DNA of 64,000 nucleotides. It comes from Pseudomonadota bacterium. GTDB taxonomy: Bacteria > Pseudomonadota > Alphaproteobacteria > Caulobacterales > Caulobacteraceae. The translations under genes and the position numbers were made by a program. Location: positions 9,717 through 73,716 of the forward strand of contig JAEZCL010000098.1 in the NCBI GenBank assembly GCA_023433585.1. Reading direction: 5' to 3'. The notes below the pieces were generated by a model. It saw nothing but the letters and a program-made list of their open reading frames with translations. It was not told where the DNA came from and made no database searches. This document shows, one piece after another, positions 16,763-26,900 of this stretch (within the stretch, counting starts at the first letter, position 1; each line of letters opens with the position of its first letter).

Positions 16763-18664
16763 ATGATCCGTCCGTCCGTTCTGGCCATCGCCGCCGCACT
16801 GGCGCTTTCCGGAGGCCTGGCGGCCTGCACCGACCGACCCGCGACCGACGTGACCGCCCCGCGCATCCCGGACGACATCCAGTATGTGGCCGACGCCCAT
16901 TCCTATGCCCGTCCTGAAATCGCGCGCGTCCACGATGTCGCCCTGGACCTGACGGCGGACTTCGAGCGCCGCATCCTGTCGGGCACGGCGACCCTGGACA
17001 TCACGGCGGAACAGGGCGCGACCGAGATCATCCTCGACATCCGCGACCTGGACATCCGCGCGGTGCGGTCGGACGACGGGCCGCTGGACTATGTGATCGG
17101 GGATGAGCAGCCGTTCCTGGGCCGCCCCCTGACCATCGCCATCCCCTTCACCGAGGGGCGCATCCACATCGACTATTCCACCCGGCCTGACGCGGCGGCC
17201 CTGCAATGGCTGACCCCGGAGCAGACGGCGGGCGGCGCGCATCCCTTCCTGTTCAGCCAGGGCCAGGCGATCCTGACCCGCACCTGGATCCCGACCCAGG
17301 ACAGCCCCGGAATCCGCCAGACCTATTCCGCCCGCATCGTCGTGCCCGAGAGCCTAAAGGCCGTCATGAGCGCCGAGATGCTGACCCCGGAGGGCGAAGC
17401 GGTCGAGGGCGGGCGCGCCTTCCGCTTCCGCCTGGACCAGCCGGTGCCGCCCTATCTGATCGCCCTGGCGGCGGGAGACCTGGCGTTCCAGTCGCTGGGC
17501 GCGCGCACCGGCGTCTGGACCGAGCCCTCGATGCTGGAGCGTTCGGCCGCCGAGTTCACCGAGGTGGAGGCCATGGTCGAGGCGGCCGAGGCGCTCTACG
17601 GCCCCTACATATGGGGCCGCTACGACCTGCTGGTCCTGCCCCCCAGCTTCCCGTTCGGGGGCATGGAGAACCCGCGCCTGACCTTCGCCACGCCCACCAT
17701 CATCGCCGGCGACCGGTCGCTGGTCTCCCTGGTGGCGCACGAACTGGCCCACAGCTGGTCCGGCAATCTGGTGACCAACGCCACCTGGGACGATTTCTGG
17801 CTCAACGAGGGCTTCACCGTCTATTTCGAGAACCGCATCATGGAGGCCATCTACGGCGCCGAGCGGGCCGAGATGCTGCGCTCGCTGGAGTGGACCGAGC
17901 TTCAGGCGGAACTGACCGAACTGCCCTCGGCGGACCAGCACCTGCACCTGGACCTGGACGGCCGCGACCCGGACGAGGGCATGACCTCGATCGCCTATGA
18001 CAAGGGCGCCCTGTTCCTGCGCACCATCGAGGGGATCGTCGGGCGCGATCGATTTGACGGCTGGCTGCGCGGCTATTTCCAGCGCAACGCCTATCGCCCC
18101 ATGACCACCGAACTGTTCCTGGCCGATCTGCGCGAGCATCTGATCGCGGGCGACCGGGCGCTGGAGGAACGGTTGCAGCTGGACGCCTGGATCAACGGGC
18201 TGGGCCTGCCGTCGAATGCCGTCCAGCCTTCCCCCGCCGCCTTCGCCCCGGTGGAGGCGCAGGCCGCCGCCTTCGCGGACGGCGCGGCGGCGTCGAGCCT
18301 GGAAACCGACGGCTGGGTGACCCAGCAGTGGCAGCACTTCCTAGGCTCCCTGCCGCAGGGGATGACCAACGCTCAGCTGGCCGACCTGGACCGCGCCTTC
18401 GGTCTCTCCCAGGCGGGCAACAGCGAGGTCCGCTTCGCCTGGCTGATGATCGCGGTGAAGCACCGCTATCAGCCGGCCGTGCCCTCGCTGGAACAGTTCC
18501 TGACCAGCATGGGGCGGCGCAAATTCACCCAGCCGCTCTATGTGGCCCTGATGGCCGAAGGCGACTGGGGCCGCCCCATCGCCCGGCGCATCTATGAGCG
18601 CGCCCGCCCCGGCTATCACCCCATCACCACGGGCTCGGCCGATCCGGTGGTGCGGGGACGGTAG
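16763..18664 (+). CDS. M1 family metallopeptidase lipoprotein, leukotriene A4 hydrolase-like
   Basis: Zinc aminopeptidase, 633 residues, made as a lipoprotein: signal IRPSVLAIAAALALSGGLAAC with lipobox cysteine C22. The substrate N-terminus motif is GGMEN (299-303); the zinc site is HELAH (326-330) with third ligand E349 (NEGF), the exact M1 spacing. The C-terminal helical domain is of the leukotriene-A4-hydrolase type, giving an enzyme shorter than PepN. Predicted to trim peptides in the periplasm. AGGGAG lies about 8 nt before the ATG; the earlier ATG at 16718 is rejected because it buries the signal peptide. Confidence 0.9.
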   Translation: MIRPSVLAIAAALALSGGLAACTDRPATDVTAPRIPDDIQYVADAHSYARPEIARVHDVALDLTADFERRILSGTATLDITAEQGATEIILDIRDLDIRAVRSDDGPLDYVIGDEQPFLGRPLTIAIPFTEGRIHIDYSTRPDAAALQWLTPEQTAGGAHPFLFSQGQAILTRTWIPTQDSPGIRQTYSARIVVPESLKAVMSAEMLTPEGEAVEGGRAFRFRLDQPVPPYLIALAAGDLAFQSLGARTGVWTEPSMLERSAAEFTEVEAMVEAAEALYGPYIWGRYDLLVLPPSFPFGGMENPRLTFATPTIIAGDRSLVSLVAHELAHSWSGNLVTNATWDDFWLNEGFTVYFENRIMEAIYGAERAEMLRSLEWTELQAELTELPSADQHLHLDLDGRDPDEGMTSIAYDKGALFLRTIEGIVGRDRFDGWLRGYFQRNAYRPMTTELFLADLREHLIAGDRALEERLQLDAWINGLGLPSNAVQPSPAAFAPVEAQAAAFADGAAASSLETDGWVTQQWQHFLGSLPQGMTNAQLADLDRAFGLSQAGNSEVRFAWLMIAVKHRYQPAVPSLEQFLTSMGRRKFTQPLYVALMAEGDWGRPIARRIYERARPGYHPITTGSADPVVRGR

Positions 18665-18772
18665 AGCGCAAGGCGTAGGTCGCAGAAGGCGGAGCGAACA
18701 CTCGCAATTGGGCCCACTACCCCTTGCGGAGCAATGCATCGGGATCGGGAATAAGGTTTTTGCATCCCGAAA

Positions 18773-18805
18773 CCATCACCCTCCGGTTAAGCCGGAGGGT
18801 GATGG
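18773..18805. terminator. Perfect 14-bp stem-loop
   Basis: CCATCACCCTCCGG and its exact complement flank a TTAAG loop. It lies about 110 bp after the M1 peptidase stop and about 70 bp before the DUF3883 gene. The stem strength suits a terminator of the peptidase gene or a 5' leader structure of the next gene; no U-tract follows on either strand. Confidence 0.5.
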
Positions 18806-18874
18806 GAAGACAGACATCGTACCTGGTCAAACCTGCCTCGGCCCCGCTATCCTGGGTTGGCGGGGGACAACGCA

Positions 18875-19783
18875 TTGGCGGATCAGGACGTCAGAGGCAA
18901 AGACTGGTCGGACGATGAGTTGGACGCCATCGTCGCGGACCATTTCGCCATGCTGCGCGCCCAGTCCGAGGGCCGGGCCTATGTGAAGGCCCATCACGCC
19001 CGCGCCCTCGATGAACAGATCAGACGCGGGCACAAGTCCATCGAGTTCAAGCACATGAATATCTCGGCGGTGCTGACCCAGCTCGGCCTGCCCACCATCC
19101 GCGGCTATCGTCCCATGGCCAACTATCAAGCCGCCATTTTCGACGCCCTGGACCGCTACCTTACGACCCGTCCCGACGCCTGGACCCTCGGCCTACCTGA
19201 CCCCGCCTCCGGCTTCGCCGAGGAAGGGACGACCTTCTCCTCCCCATTCCATGGGGAGGGGGACCACGAAGTGGTGGAGGGGCCGTCGGCTCCGGGCGCC
19301 ATCCTCCCTATCTCGACCCCGCCGCCGCCCGCGCCGTCAAAGCCCCGGCCCGACGGCCTTGTCCGCCTCGTCCGCAAATTCGACCCCGCCGCCCGCGATC
19401 ACCGTAACCGCGCCCTCGGCCTGATGGGCGAACAGCGCATCTTCGACCACGAACGCGCCTTCCTCATCGCCAATGACCGCCCCGATCTGGCGCGCAAGAT
19501 CGAATGGACGTCGCAGGAACGCGGCGACGGCGCCGGTTACGACATCCACAGCTTCGCCCCCGACGGCCGCGAGCGTCTGATCGAGGTCAAGGCCACGCGC
19601 GGCGGCCCCGCCACCGACTTCTTCCTGACCCGCACCGAACGCGAGGTCTCACAGGAACGCCCCGAGGCGTGGCGCCTCTACCGCCTCCACGACCTGCCCA
19701 CGACGCCGGGCCTGTTCCAGCTCAAGCCCCCGCTGGAGACGACCGTGACGCTGAGACCGGAGACGTGGCGGGCGGGATTTTAG
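18875..19783 (+). CDS. DUF3883 domain protein, PD-(D/E)XK nuclease-like
   Basis: A 302-residue protein with an N-terminal helical domain (DELDAIVADHFAML ... FKHMNISAVLTQLG) often joined to DUF3883, and a C-terminal DUF3883 domain containing RKIEWTS, GYDIHSF and LIEVKATRG. The D (GYDI) and E-x-K (IEVK) match the active-site layout of PD-(D/E)XK nucleases, and DUF3883 proteins occur in restriction and defence genes. The middle (about 119-155) carries a low-complexity Pro-rich linker plus an inserted repeat. TTG at 18875 is chosen for the GGGGGA ribosome site just upstream; TTG at 18857 is possible. Solitary, next to the dinD-like gene. Confidence 0.78.
   Translation: MADQDVRGKDWSDDELDAIVADHFAMLRAQSEGRAYVKAHHARALDEQIRRGHKSIEFKHMNISAVLTQLGLPTIRGYRPMANYQAAIFDALDRYLTTRPDAWTLGLPDPASGFAEEGTTFSSPFHGEGDHEVVEGPSAPGAILPISTPPPPAPSKPRPDGLVRLVRKFDPAARDHRNRALGLMGEQRIFDHERAFLIANDRPDLARKIEWTSQERGDGAGYDIHSFAPDGRERLIEVKATRGGPATDFFLTRTEREVSQERPEAWRLYRLHDLPTTPGLFQLKPPLETTVTLRPETWRAGF
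19238..19284 (+). repeat. REP-like double hairpin inside the DUF3883 coding sequence
   Basis: CCTCCCCAT-TCC-ATGGGGAGG (19239-19259) then ACCAC-GAA-GTGGT (19263-19275), translated in frame as SPFHGEGDHEVVEG. The same two-hairpin plan (CCTCCCC..GGGGAGG plus a second small hairpin, then a GG-rich tail) occurs in a non-coding gap at 59298-59334. It therefore looks like an intergenic repeat family that landed in a linker without breaking the frame. Confidence 0.65.
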
Positions 19784-19835
19784 GCTGTCGCTAAGCAGCA
19801 GAACGGGTCCGGCCCCATCGCCCCGTTCCGTTCGG

Positions 19836-20681
19836 TCAACTGCCGGACGGATCCTTCAGGGCCTTCGCCTTGGCTCTCTCCAGCTGGCTGATGCTGGTCT
19901 CCGGCGTGGGCAGATGCTCGGGCATTGCGCCGCCCAGTTCGGCGATCGTGCTGCGCACCTTCCTGCCCACGGCATGATGAATATCGTTCGCCTGCGCCCT
20001 GGTGCGCGCACCGTCGCGTTTCAGTTTGTCCTCGGCCTGCGTGGCGCGAAACAGATTCGCCGCCAGCTCGGTCGAACCCATATGATCCAGGATCTTCTGG
20101 CTCTTCTTCAGGCCCTTCAGGGCGTGAATGTCCCGCATGGTCCGGCCGCCATACAGGCCGCGATACCCGTGATCCTGAAAGATCGCATAGTCCAGCCCGG
20201 TCTCGACACCCGCCTGCCGCGCCGCAGACGCCAGAGCGGTGTTGTGCTGGGCCATCTCCCGTCGCAGCATCAGCCGCCGGTCGTCTTCCGACAGGGAGCC
20301 GAACGCGGGATCATCCTGAATCTCCTGCCGCCGGGTCTGGACGGCGAAATAGGTCTGCCCCGCCGCAATCACCAGCTTCGACGGATCGCCGTTCTGGACG
20401 ATCAGGTAACAGGCGTAGCGCGAAAGGCGGACATCGCTGAGTTCACGCTTCGCCCCGGAACCGATATCGACCATTCTGGTGACGTCACCGAAATGGTCCG
20501 CGGGATCGAGCCCCGCCGCCGCCGCCGACACCCGCGCCTTCTCGATGACGCCAAAGAAATTACGGTAATCCTGATACCCCAGCACCGGCGCCAGCTGCCG
20601 CGCCAGCCAGTATTCCGCGCCCTCGTCCTCATGACGGATCGACTCGAACGTCTGACGGTGCGGGGGGCCGAGATCGGTCAT
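19836..20681 (-). CDS. dinD: DinD-like DNA damage-inducible protein
   Basis: A 281-residue homologue of E. coli DinD, an SOS-induced protein reported to inhibit RecA-driven strand exchange. The N-terminal BRO-N-like domain is recognisable (EYWLARQLAPVLGYQDYRNF, then DVRLSRYACYLIVQNGDPSK and QTYFAVQTRRQEI). The C-terminal part has GLYGGRTMRDIHALKGLKK and a charged tail. The start at 20681 is preferred because a LexA-type site sits 21 bp upstream; an ATG at 20738 would run into the end of lepA. Downstream of lepA on the same strand but probably with its own promoter. Confidence 0.87.
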   Translation of the reverse strand: MTDLGPPHRQTFESIRHEDEGAEYWLARQLAPVLGYQDYRNFFGVIEKARVSAAAAGLDPADHFGDVTRMVDIGSGAKRELSDVRLSRYACYLIVQNGDPSKLVIAAGQTYFAVQTRRQEIQDDPAFGSLSEDDRRLMLRREMAQHNTALASAARQAGVETGLDYAIFQDHGYRGLYGGRTMRDIHALKGLKKSQKILDHMGSTELAANLFRATQAEDKLKRDGARTRAQANDIHHAVGRKVRSTIAELGGAMPEHLPTPETSISQLERAKAKALKDPSGS

Positions 20682-20702
20682 GAAGCGACCATCCCACAGC
20701 TG

Positions 20703-20717
20703 GAACAAATTGGCAAC
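20703..20717 (-). promoter_or_regulatory. LexA-type SOS box before dinD
   Basis: Minus strand reads GTTG-CCAATTT-GTTC, one base from the alphaproteobacterial LexA consensus GTTC-N7-GTTC, 21 bp before the dinD start. Position, spacing and the identity of the gene agree with SOS control. Confidence 0.7.
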
Positions 20718-20734
20718 TTTATGGGGCGTCGCCC

Positions 20735-22543
20735 TCAATCCTCATCCATCTTCAGCGCGGCGATGAAGGCTTCCTGCGGGATCTCGACCTTCCCGAACTG
20801 CCTCATCCGCTTTTTCCCTTCCTTCTGTTTCTCCAGAAGCTTCTTTTTCCGCGTGGCGTCGCCGCCGTAGCATTTGGCGGTGACGTCCTTGCGCAGGGCG
20901 CGGACGGTTTCGCGGGCGATGATCTTGCCGCCGATGGCGGCCTGGATCGGGATCTGGAACAGGTGGGGCGGGATCAGCTCCTTCATCTTCTCGACCATGC
21001 CGCGCCCGCGCGTCTCGGCGCGTGAGCGGTGGACCAGCATCGAGAGCGCGTCCACCGGCTCGGCGTTGACCAGGATGTTCATCTTGACCAGGTCGCCCTC
21101 GCGGTAGTCGCCCAGTTCGTAGTCGAAGCTGGCGTAGCCCTTGGAGATGGACTTCAGCCGGTCATAGAAGTCGAACACCACCTCGTTTAGCGGCAGCTCA
21201 TAGACCACCAGGGCGCGGGCGCCGACGTAGCTGAGCTCCTTCTGCACGCCGCGTCGATCCTGACACAGCTTGATGACCCCGCCCAGATAATCGTCGGGGG
21301 TCATGATGACGGCCTTGATCCAGGGTTCCGAGATGGACTCGATCTGCATCACGTCGGGCAGGTCGGCGGGGTTGTGCAGGTCGATCTCGGACCCGTCGCG
21401 CATCTTGATCTTGTAAACCACCGACGGCGCCGTCGCGATCAGGTCCAGGTTGAACTCGCGGCTCAGGCGCTCCTGGATGATCTCCAGGTGCAGCAGGCCC
21501 AGGAAGCCGCAGCGGAAGCCGAAGCCGAGCGCGGCCGAGCTTTCCATCTCATAGGTGAAGCTGGCGTCGTTCAGGCGCAGGCGGGCGATGGCGGCGCGCA
21601 GGTCCTCGAAGTCGGCCGCGTCCACCGGGAACAGACCGCAGAACACCACCGACTGGACGTCCTTGAAGCCTTTGAGCGGCTCGGCCGTGGGGCGCTTCTC
21701 GTCGGTGATGGTGTCGCCCACCGCCGCGTGCGCCACTTCCTTGATCTGGGCGGTGATGAAGCCGATTTCGCCGGGCCCGAGGCTCTCCACCGGCGTGTTC
21801 TTGGGCAGGAAGACCCCGACCCGGTCGACGAGATGGGTCGAACCGTTCTGCATGAACTTGACCCGCTGACCGGCGCGCAGGCGCCCGTCGAACACCCGCA
21901 CCAGCAGCACGACGCCCAGATACGGGTCGTACCAAGCGTCCACCAGCATGGCCTTCAGCGGCGCGGCCTCGTCGCCCCTGGGCGCGGGCAGGCGCGCGAT
22001 CACCGCCTCCAGCACGTCGGTGATGCCCAGGCCGGTCTTGGCGGAGCACTCCACGGCGTCCGACGCATCGATGCCGATGACGTCTTCGATCTGGGCCTTG
22101 ACCCGCTCCGGCTCGGCGGCGGGCAGGTCGATCTTGTTCAGGACCGGCACGATCTCATGATTGTTGTCGATGGCCTGATAGACGTTGGCCAGGGTCTGAG
22201 CCTCCACCCCCTGGGACGCATCCACCACCAGAATCGAGCCCTCGCACGCGGCCAGGCTGCGCGACACTTCATAGGCGAAGTCCACGTGGCCGGGGGTGTC
22301 CATCAGGTTCAGGACATACTCCAGCCCGTCCTGCGCCTTGTAGGTCAGGCGCACGGTCTGGGCCTTGATGGTGATGCCGCGCTCCTGCTCGATCTCCATG
22401 TTGTCGAGCACCTGCTCACGCATCTCGCGTTCGGTCAGGCCGCCGGTCGCCTGGATCAGGCGGTCCGACAGCGTCGACTTGCCGTGGTCGATGTGTGCGA
22501 CGATGCTGAAGTTGCGGATGCGGTCGAGGGGCGTCTGGCTCAT
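20735..22543 (-). CDS. lepA: Elongation factor 4 (back-translocating GTPase)
   Basis: LepA/EF4, a ribosome-associated translational GTPase, 602 residues. The P-loop is AHIDHGKST at 16-24, DTPGHVDF is the G3 motif and NKIDLP is G4. The family-specific C-terminal domain is present ([36 protein letters not shown]), distinguishing it from EF-G. The ATG at 22543 ([12 protein letters not shown]) fits the usual start; an ATG at 22579 would add 12 residues. Divergent from the RND efflux operon, with about 200 bp between. Confidence 0.97.
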   Translation of the reverse strand: MSQTPLDRIRNFSIVAHIDHGKSTLSDRLIQATGGLTEREMREQVLDNMEIEQERGITIKAQTVRLTYKAQDGLEYVLNLMDTPGHVDFAYEVSRSLAACEGSILVVDASQGVEAQTLANVYQAIDNNHEIVPVLNKIDLPAAEPERVKAQIEDVIGIDASDAVECSAKTGLGITDVLEAVIARLPAPRGDEAAPLKAMLVDAWYDPYLGVVLLVRVFDGRLRAGQRVKFMQNGSTHLVDRVGVFLPKNTPVESLGPGEIGFITAQIKEVAHAAVGDTITDEKRPTAEPLKGFKDVQSVVFCGLFPVDAADFEDLRAAIARLRLNDASFTYEMESSAALGFGFRCGFLGLLHLEIIQERLSREFNLDLIATAPSVVYKIKMRDGSEIDLHNPADLPDVMQIESISEPWIKAVIMTPDDYLGGVIKLCQDRRGVQKELSYVGARALVVYELPLNEVVFDFYDRLKSISKGYASFDYELGDYREGDLVKMNILVNAEPVDALSMLVHRSRAETRGRGMVEKMKELIPPHLFQIPIQAAIGGKIIARETVRALRKDVTAKCYGGDATRKKKLLEKQKEGKKRMRQFGKVEIPQEAFIAALKMDED

Positions 22544-22745
22544 GCCCGCGCCGGTATCACGCCGCCGGGGGGCCGCCAAGCGCGGTGCGCGGCCACCGGG
22601 CGCATCCGCGCCTGAAACCGTTGCGGATTAAGATGTCGTAATGGAGCCTCTCTTCGTTTGAGGGTGATTTGCAAAACGATTATCTAGGCGACCCCGCGCG
22701 CCGCGATCCCCCTTCGGCCGCGCACTCAGACCAAAGGGACATGGT

Positions 22746-23912
22746 GTGCGACAGACGACCGCGACCCAGACCGGAGATCGCCTCAAGACCTCCCTGCGCG
22801 CCATGGCCGGCGCCGCGACGCTGTTCGCCCTGGCGGCGTGCGGCGGGCACGGCGACGATGAGGCGGCCGGCGAGCGACAGACCGGCGTCTCGTCCCAGAC
22901 GGTGACGATCGCCGTCGCTGAAACCCGGAACCTGTCGCGCACCATCACCGCTTCCGGCACGGTCACGGCCTGGGAGGAAGTGCCCGTGGGCGCCGAGACC
23001 GGGGGCCTGACCGCCACCGCCGTGATGGTGGATGAAGGCGCCTGGGTGCGCCAGGGCCAGCCGCTGGTGCAGCTGAACGACGCCCTGCTGCGCGCCCAGC
23101 TGGCTCAGCAGGAGGCGGCCGTCGCGTCCGCCGAGGCCAATGCCGAACGCGAGGACGCCGAACTGGCCCGCGCCCATGAACTGCGCGACCGGGGCTTCCT
23201 GGCCCAGGCGTCTCTGGATCTGGCGATTTCCGAACAGCGCGCGGCGGCGGCCCAGCTGGCCTCGGCCCGCGCGTCCCTGTCCGAGACCCGCACCCGCCTG
23301 AATCAGACCACCATTCGCGCGCCGGTGGCGGGCCTCATCATCAGCCGCAGCGTCACGCGCGGCCAGATCGTCCAGCCGGGAACCGAGCTGTTCCGCATGG
23401 TCCGCGACGGCCGGCTGGAGCTGGACGCCCGGGTGCCGGAGACGGAGCTGGGCCTGGTCCGCGCCGGTCAGGCGGCGACCGTGAGCTCCGACGGCGTCGG
23501 TTCGGCCCAGGGCCGGGTCCGCATCGTGACACCCGAGGTGGACGCCCAGACCCGCCTGGGTCTGGCCCGCATCGCCCTGAGCGGAAACAGCGGCCTGCGG
23601 CCCGGCATGTTCGCCCGGGCGGCCATCGACGTGGGCGCCCAGCCCGCCGTGACCGTGCCGACCCCGGCGTTGCTCTATCGCGAGAACCGGCCCGGCGTGT
23701 TCGTGCTCGGCGCCGAGAACCGCGTCACCTTCCAGACGGTCGAGGTTCTGTCCCGCACTGACGAGCACACCTCGGTGAGCGGCCTGGATGACGGCGCCCG
23801 GGTGGTGGTGGACGGGGCCGGCTTCCTGGGCGAGGGCGACCGCGTGACCCCGGCCCCAGCCGCCAGGCCCGCCGCGCCCGCCGCGCCCGCCGCCGCTCCG
23901 GCCGGCGAATAG
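22746..23912 (+). CDS. RND efflux periplasmic adaptor (membrane fusion) lipoprotein
   Basis: Membrane fusion protein of an RND efflux pump, 388 residues, bridging the inner-membrane pump to an outer-membrane channel. A signal ending LFALAAC gives a lipobox. Then come the lipoyl half-motif (ETGGLTATAVMVDEGAWVRQGQPL), a coiled-coil hairpin (residues about 115-190, QLAQQEAAVASAEANAERED...), the second lipoyl half (TTIRAPVAGLI) and beta-barrel and proximal domains. The C-terminus is an Ala/Pro tail. GTG at 22746 follows AAAGGG; an ATG at 22803 would shorten the signal. Ten bases separate it from the pump gene: an operon. Confidence 0.9.
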   Translation: MRQTTATQTGDRLKTSLRAMAGAATLFALAACGGHGDDEAAGERQTGVSSQTVTIAVAETRNLSRTITASGTVTAWEEVPVGAETGGLTATAVMVDEGAWVRQGQPLVQLNDALLRAQLAQQEAAVASAEANAEREDAELARAHELRDRGFLAQASLDLAISEQRAAAAQLASARASLSETRTRLNQTTIRAPVAGLIISRSVTRGQIVQPGTELFRMVRDGRLELDARVPETELGLVRAGQAATVSSDGVGSAQGRVRIVTPEVDAQTRLGLARIALSGNSGLRPGMFARAAIDVGAQPAVTVPTPALLYRENRPGVFVLGAENRVTFQTVEVLSRTDEHTSVSGLDDGARVVVDGAGFLGEGDRVTPAPAARPAAPAAPAAAPAGE

Positions 23913-23921
23913 GGCCGCGTC

Positions 23922-26900
23922 ATGAACCAGATCTCCTCCTGGTCGATCAGGAACCCGATCCCGATCATCCTGCTGTTCATCATCCTGACGCTGGCGGGGA
24001 TGGTCAGTTTCTCGTCGATGCGGATCAACAACAATCCGGACATCGACTTCCCGCTGGTGGCGGTCTCGGCCGGGCGGCCCGGCGCGGCGCCGGCCGAGAT
24101 GGAGGTCCAGGTCACGCGCCTGATCGAGGACTCCATCACCTCGCTGTCCGGGGTGCGGCGCATCTATTCCAACGTGGGCGACGGCTATTCGTCCACCACC
24201 ATCGAATTCGAGCTGGGCACCGACACCGAGCGCGCCACAAACGACGTGCGCAACGCCATGTCGGGCCTGCGCGGCGACCTGCCCCAGGACATGCAGGAGC
24301 CGACGGTCCAGCGCATCGACATCACCGGCGACGCGCTCATCACCTATGTGGTCCGCTCGCCCGTCATGACGCCCGAAGAGCTGAGCTGGTACGTGGACAA
24401 CACGGTCAGCCGCGCCCTGCTGGCCGTCTCGGGCGTGGGCGAGGTCAACCGTCAGGGCGGCGTGGACCGCGAGATCCGGGTCGAGCTGGATCCCGACCGA
24501 CTGGCCTCCTACGGCGTCACGGCGGCGGCGGTCAGCCAGGCCCTGACCGGCGTCAACGCCGACCTGCCGGGCGGGCGCATCACCATCTCCGGGTCCGAAC
24601 GCGCCATCCGCACCCTGGGCTCGGCGGGTTCGATCGAGGCGCTGCGCGAGACCCTGATTCCCCTGTCGAACGGGGGCACGGTGCGGCTGCGCGACCTGGG
24701 CCAGGTCGAGGACGGCTGGACCGAGCCGCGCCGCATGGCGCGCTACAACGGCCAGGAGGCGGTGACCTTCAACTTCCTGCGTTCGCGGGACGCCTCGGAG
24801 GTGCGCACCGCCGAGCGGGTGCGTGAAGTGGTGGCCCAGCTGGACGAGCAGAACGAAGAGGTGACGATCGAGCAGATCAGCGCCAACGTCGAATATATCG
24901 AAGAGAGCTACCTGGCCTCCATCGAGGCCCTGCTGCTGGGCGCGGCCCTGGCCGTGGCGGTGGTGTTCGTCTTCCTGCGCGACTGGCGCGCCACCTTCAT
25001 CGCGGCCATGGCCATGCCCATGTCGGTCATCCCGACCATGGCGATCCTGCAGCTGACGGGACAGTCCCTGAACGGGGTGACCCTGCTGGCCCTGTCGCTG
25101 ACCATCGGCATCCTGGTGGACGACGCCATCGTGGAGATCGAGAACATCGTCCGCCACATGCGCGGGGGCAAGAAACCCTATGACGCGGCCATGGAGGCGG
25201 CCGACGAGTGCGGCCTGGCGGTGGTGGCCACCACCGCCACCATCATCGCCGTGTTTGCGCCGACCGGCTTCATGCCCGGCATCGTGGGGCAGTTCTTCAA
25301 GGCCTTCGCCATTGCGGCCTGTGTGGCCGTGGCCTTCTCGCTCCTGGTGGCGCGGACCCTGACGCCGCTGATGGCCGCCTACATGCTCAAGCGGGACGAA
25401 AAGCATGTGGACAAGGATCCCTTCTGGATGCGTCGCTACATCCGGACCCTGTCCTGGGTGCTGGCGAACCGCTGGAAGGTGTTCCTCATGGCCACGCTGC
25501 TGTTCGTGGGGTCGATCTTCCTGGCCCGCGCCCTGCCGTTCGAGTTCCAGCCGGCGGGCGACCGCTCGCGCGCCTCGTTCTCGGCCGAGCTGCCGCCGGG
25601 GGCCACGCTTCGCCAGACCGACGCCGTGGTCCAGCGCATGACCCGCGATCTGCTGGATCGGCCCGAGGTCACGTCCGTCTACGCCTCCATCGGCGGGTCG
25701 GAGCCGCGCCAGGCCTATGTCTATGCCGACATGGTCGAGCCGGGCGACCGAGGCATGACCCAGCAACAGTTCGCCCGCGAGATGGTGGACCATTGGGACG
25801 CGATCCCCGGCGCCCGCATCGGCGCCGGCGTCGCCCAGCAGGGCGGCGGCCCCAGCGACGGGACCAGCTACACCTTCTCGATTCTCGGCGACGACGGCGA
25901 GGCGCTCCAGGCCGCCGCCCGGGCCATCGAGGCGGACATGCGCACCGTGCCCGGCCTGGCCAATGTGGTGAACACCGCCGCCATCGCCCGTCCCGAGATC
26001 CTGGTCACGCCGCGCCCGGATCAGGCCGCCCTGATGGGCGTCACCACCGGCGCCATCTCCCAGACCGTGCGGGTGGCGACCCTGGGCGACGTGGATCAGA
26101 ACCTGCCCAAATACAATCTGGGCGACCGCCAGATCCCGATCCGCCTGCTGCTGACCCAGGACGCGCGCGAAGACCTGTCGGTGCTCCAGACCCTGCAGGT
26201 GCCCACCAGCACGGGGGCCAGCGTGCCCCTGTCGGCGGTGGCCGACATCCGCTTCGGCGCGGGGCCGTCCCAGATCACCCGCCAGGATCGGGCGCGGGTG
26301 GCCACCATCACCGCCGAGCTGGACGGCATCCGGTCCGGCGAGGCGTCACAGGCGGTCAACCAGCTGGCGTCGGTCCAGAACCTGCCGCCCGGCGTGCGCC
26401 AGACCCCCGCGGGCGACGCCGAGTTCATCCAGGAGATGCTGATCGGCTTCGCCATCGCCTTCTCCACCGGCATCCTGTTGATGTACGCGGTGCTGGTGCT
26501 GCTGTTCAAAAGCTTCACCTATCCGGTCACCATCATGGCGGCCCTGCCGCTGGCCATCGGCGGCGCCTTCGCCGCCCTGCTGCTGGCCGGCTCCAGCTTC
26601 TCGATCTCGTCCCTGATCGGCATCCTGATGCTGATGGGCATCGCGGCCAAGAACTCCATCCTCTTGGTGGACTACGTCATCATGGCCGAACAGGCGGGCC
26701 TCAGCCGCTATGACGCCATCATGGATTCGGCGCACAAGCGGGCGCGCCCGATCATCATGACCACCTTCGCCATGGGCGCCGGCATGCTGCCGGTGGCGAT
26801 CGGCTGGGGCGCCGACGTGGAGTTCCGCTCGCCCATGGCCATCGCGGTGGTCGGCGGGCTGATCTCGTCCACCTTCCTGTCGCTGCTGTTCATCCCGGCG

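Noticed and set aside
22680..25793. A 1037-residue minus-strand open frame over the RND adaptor and pump genes
   Set aside because: Antisense shadow of high-GC coding sequence; composition rich in Gly, His, Arg and Gln with no domain, and both plus-strand genes are unmistakable.
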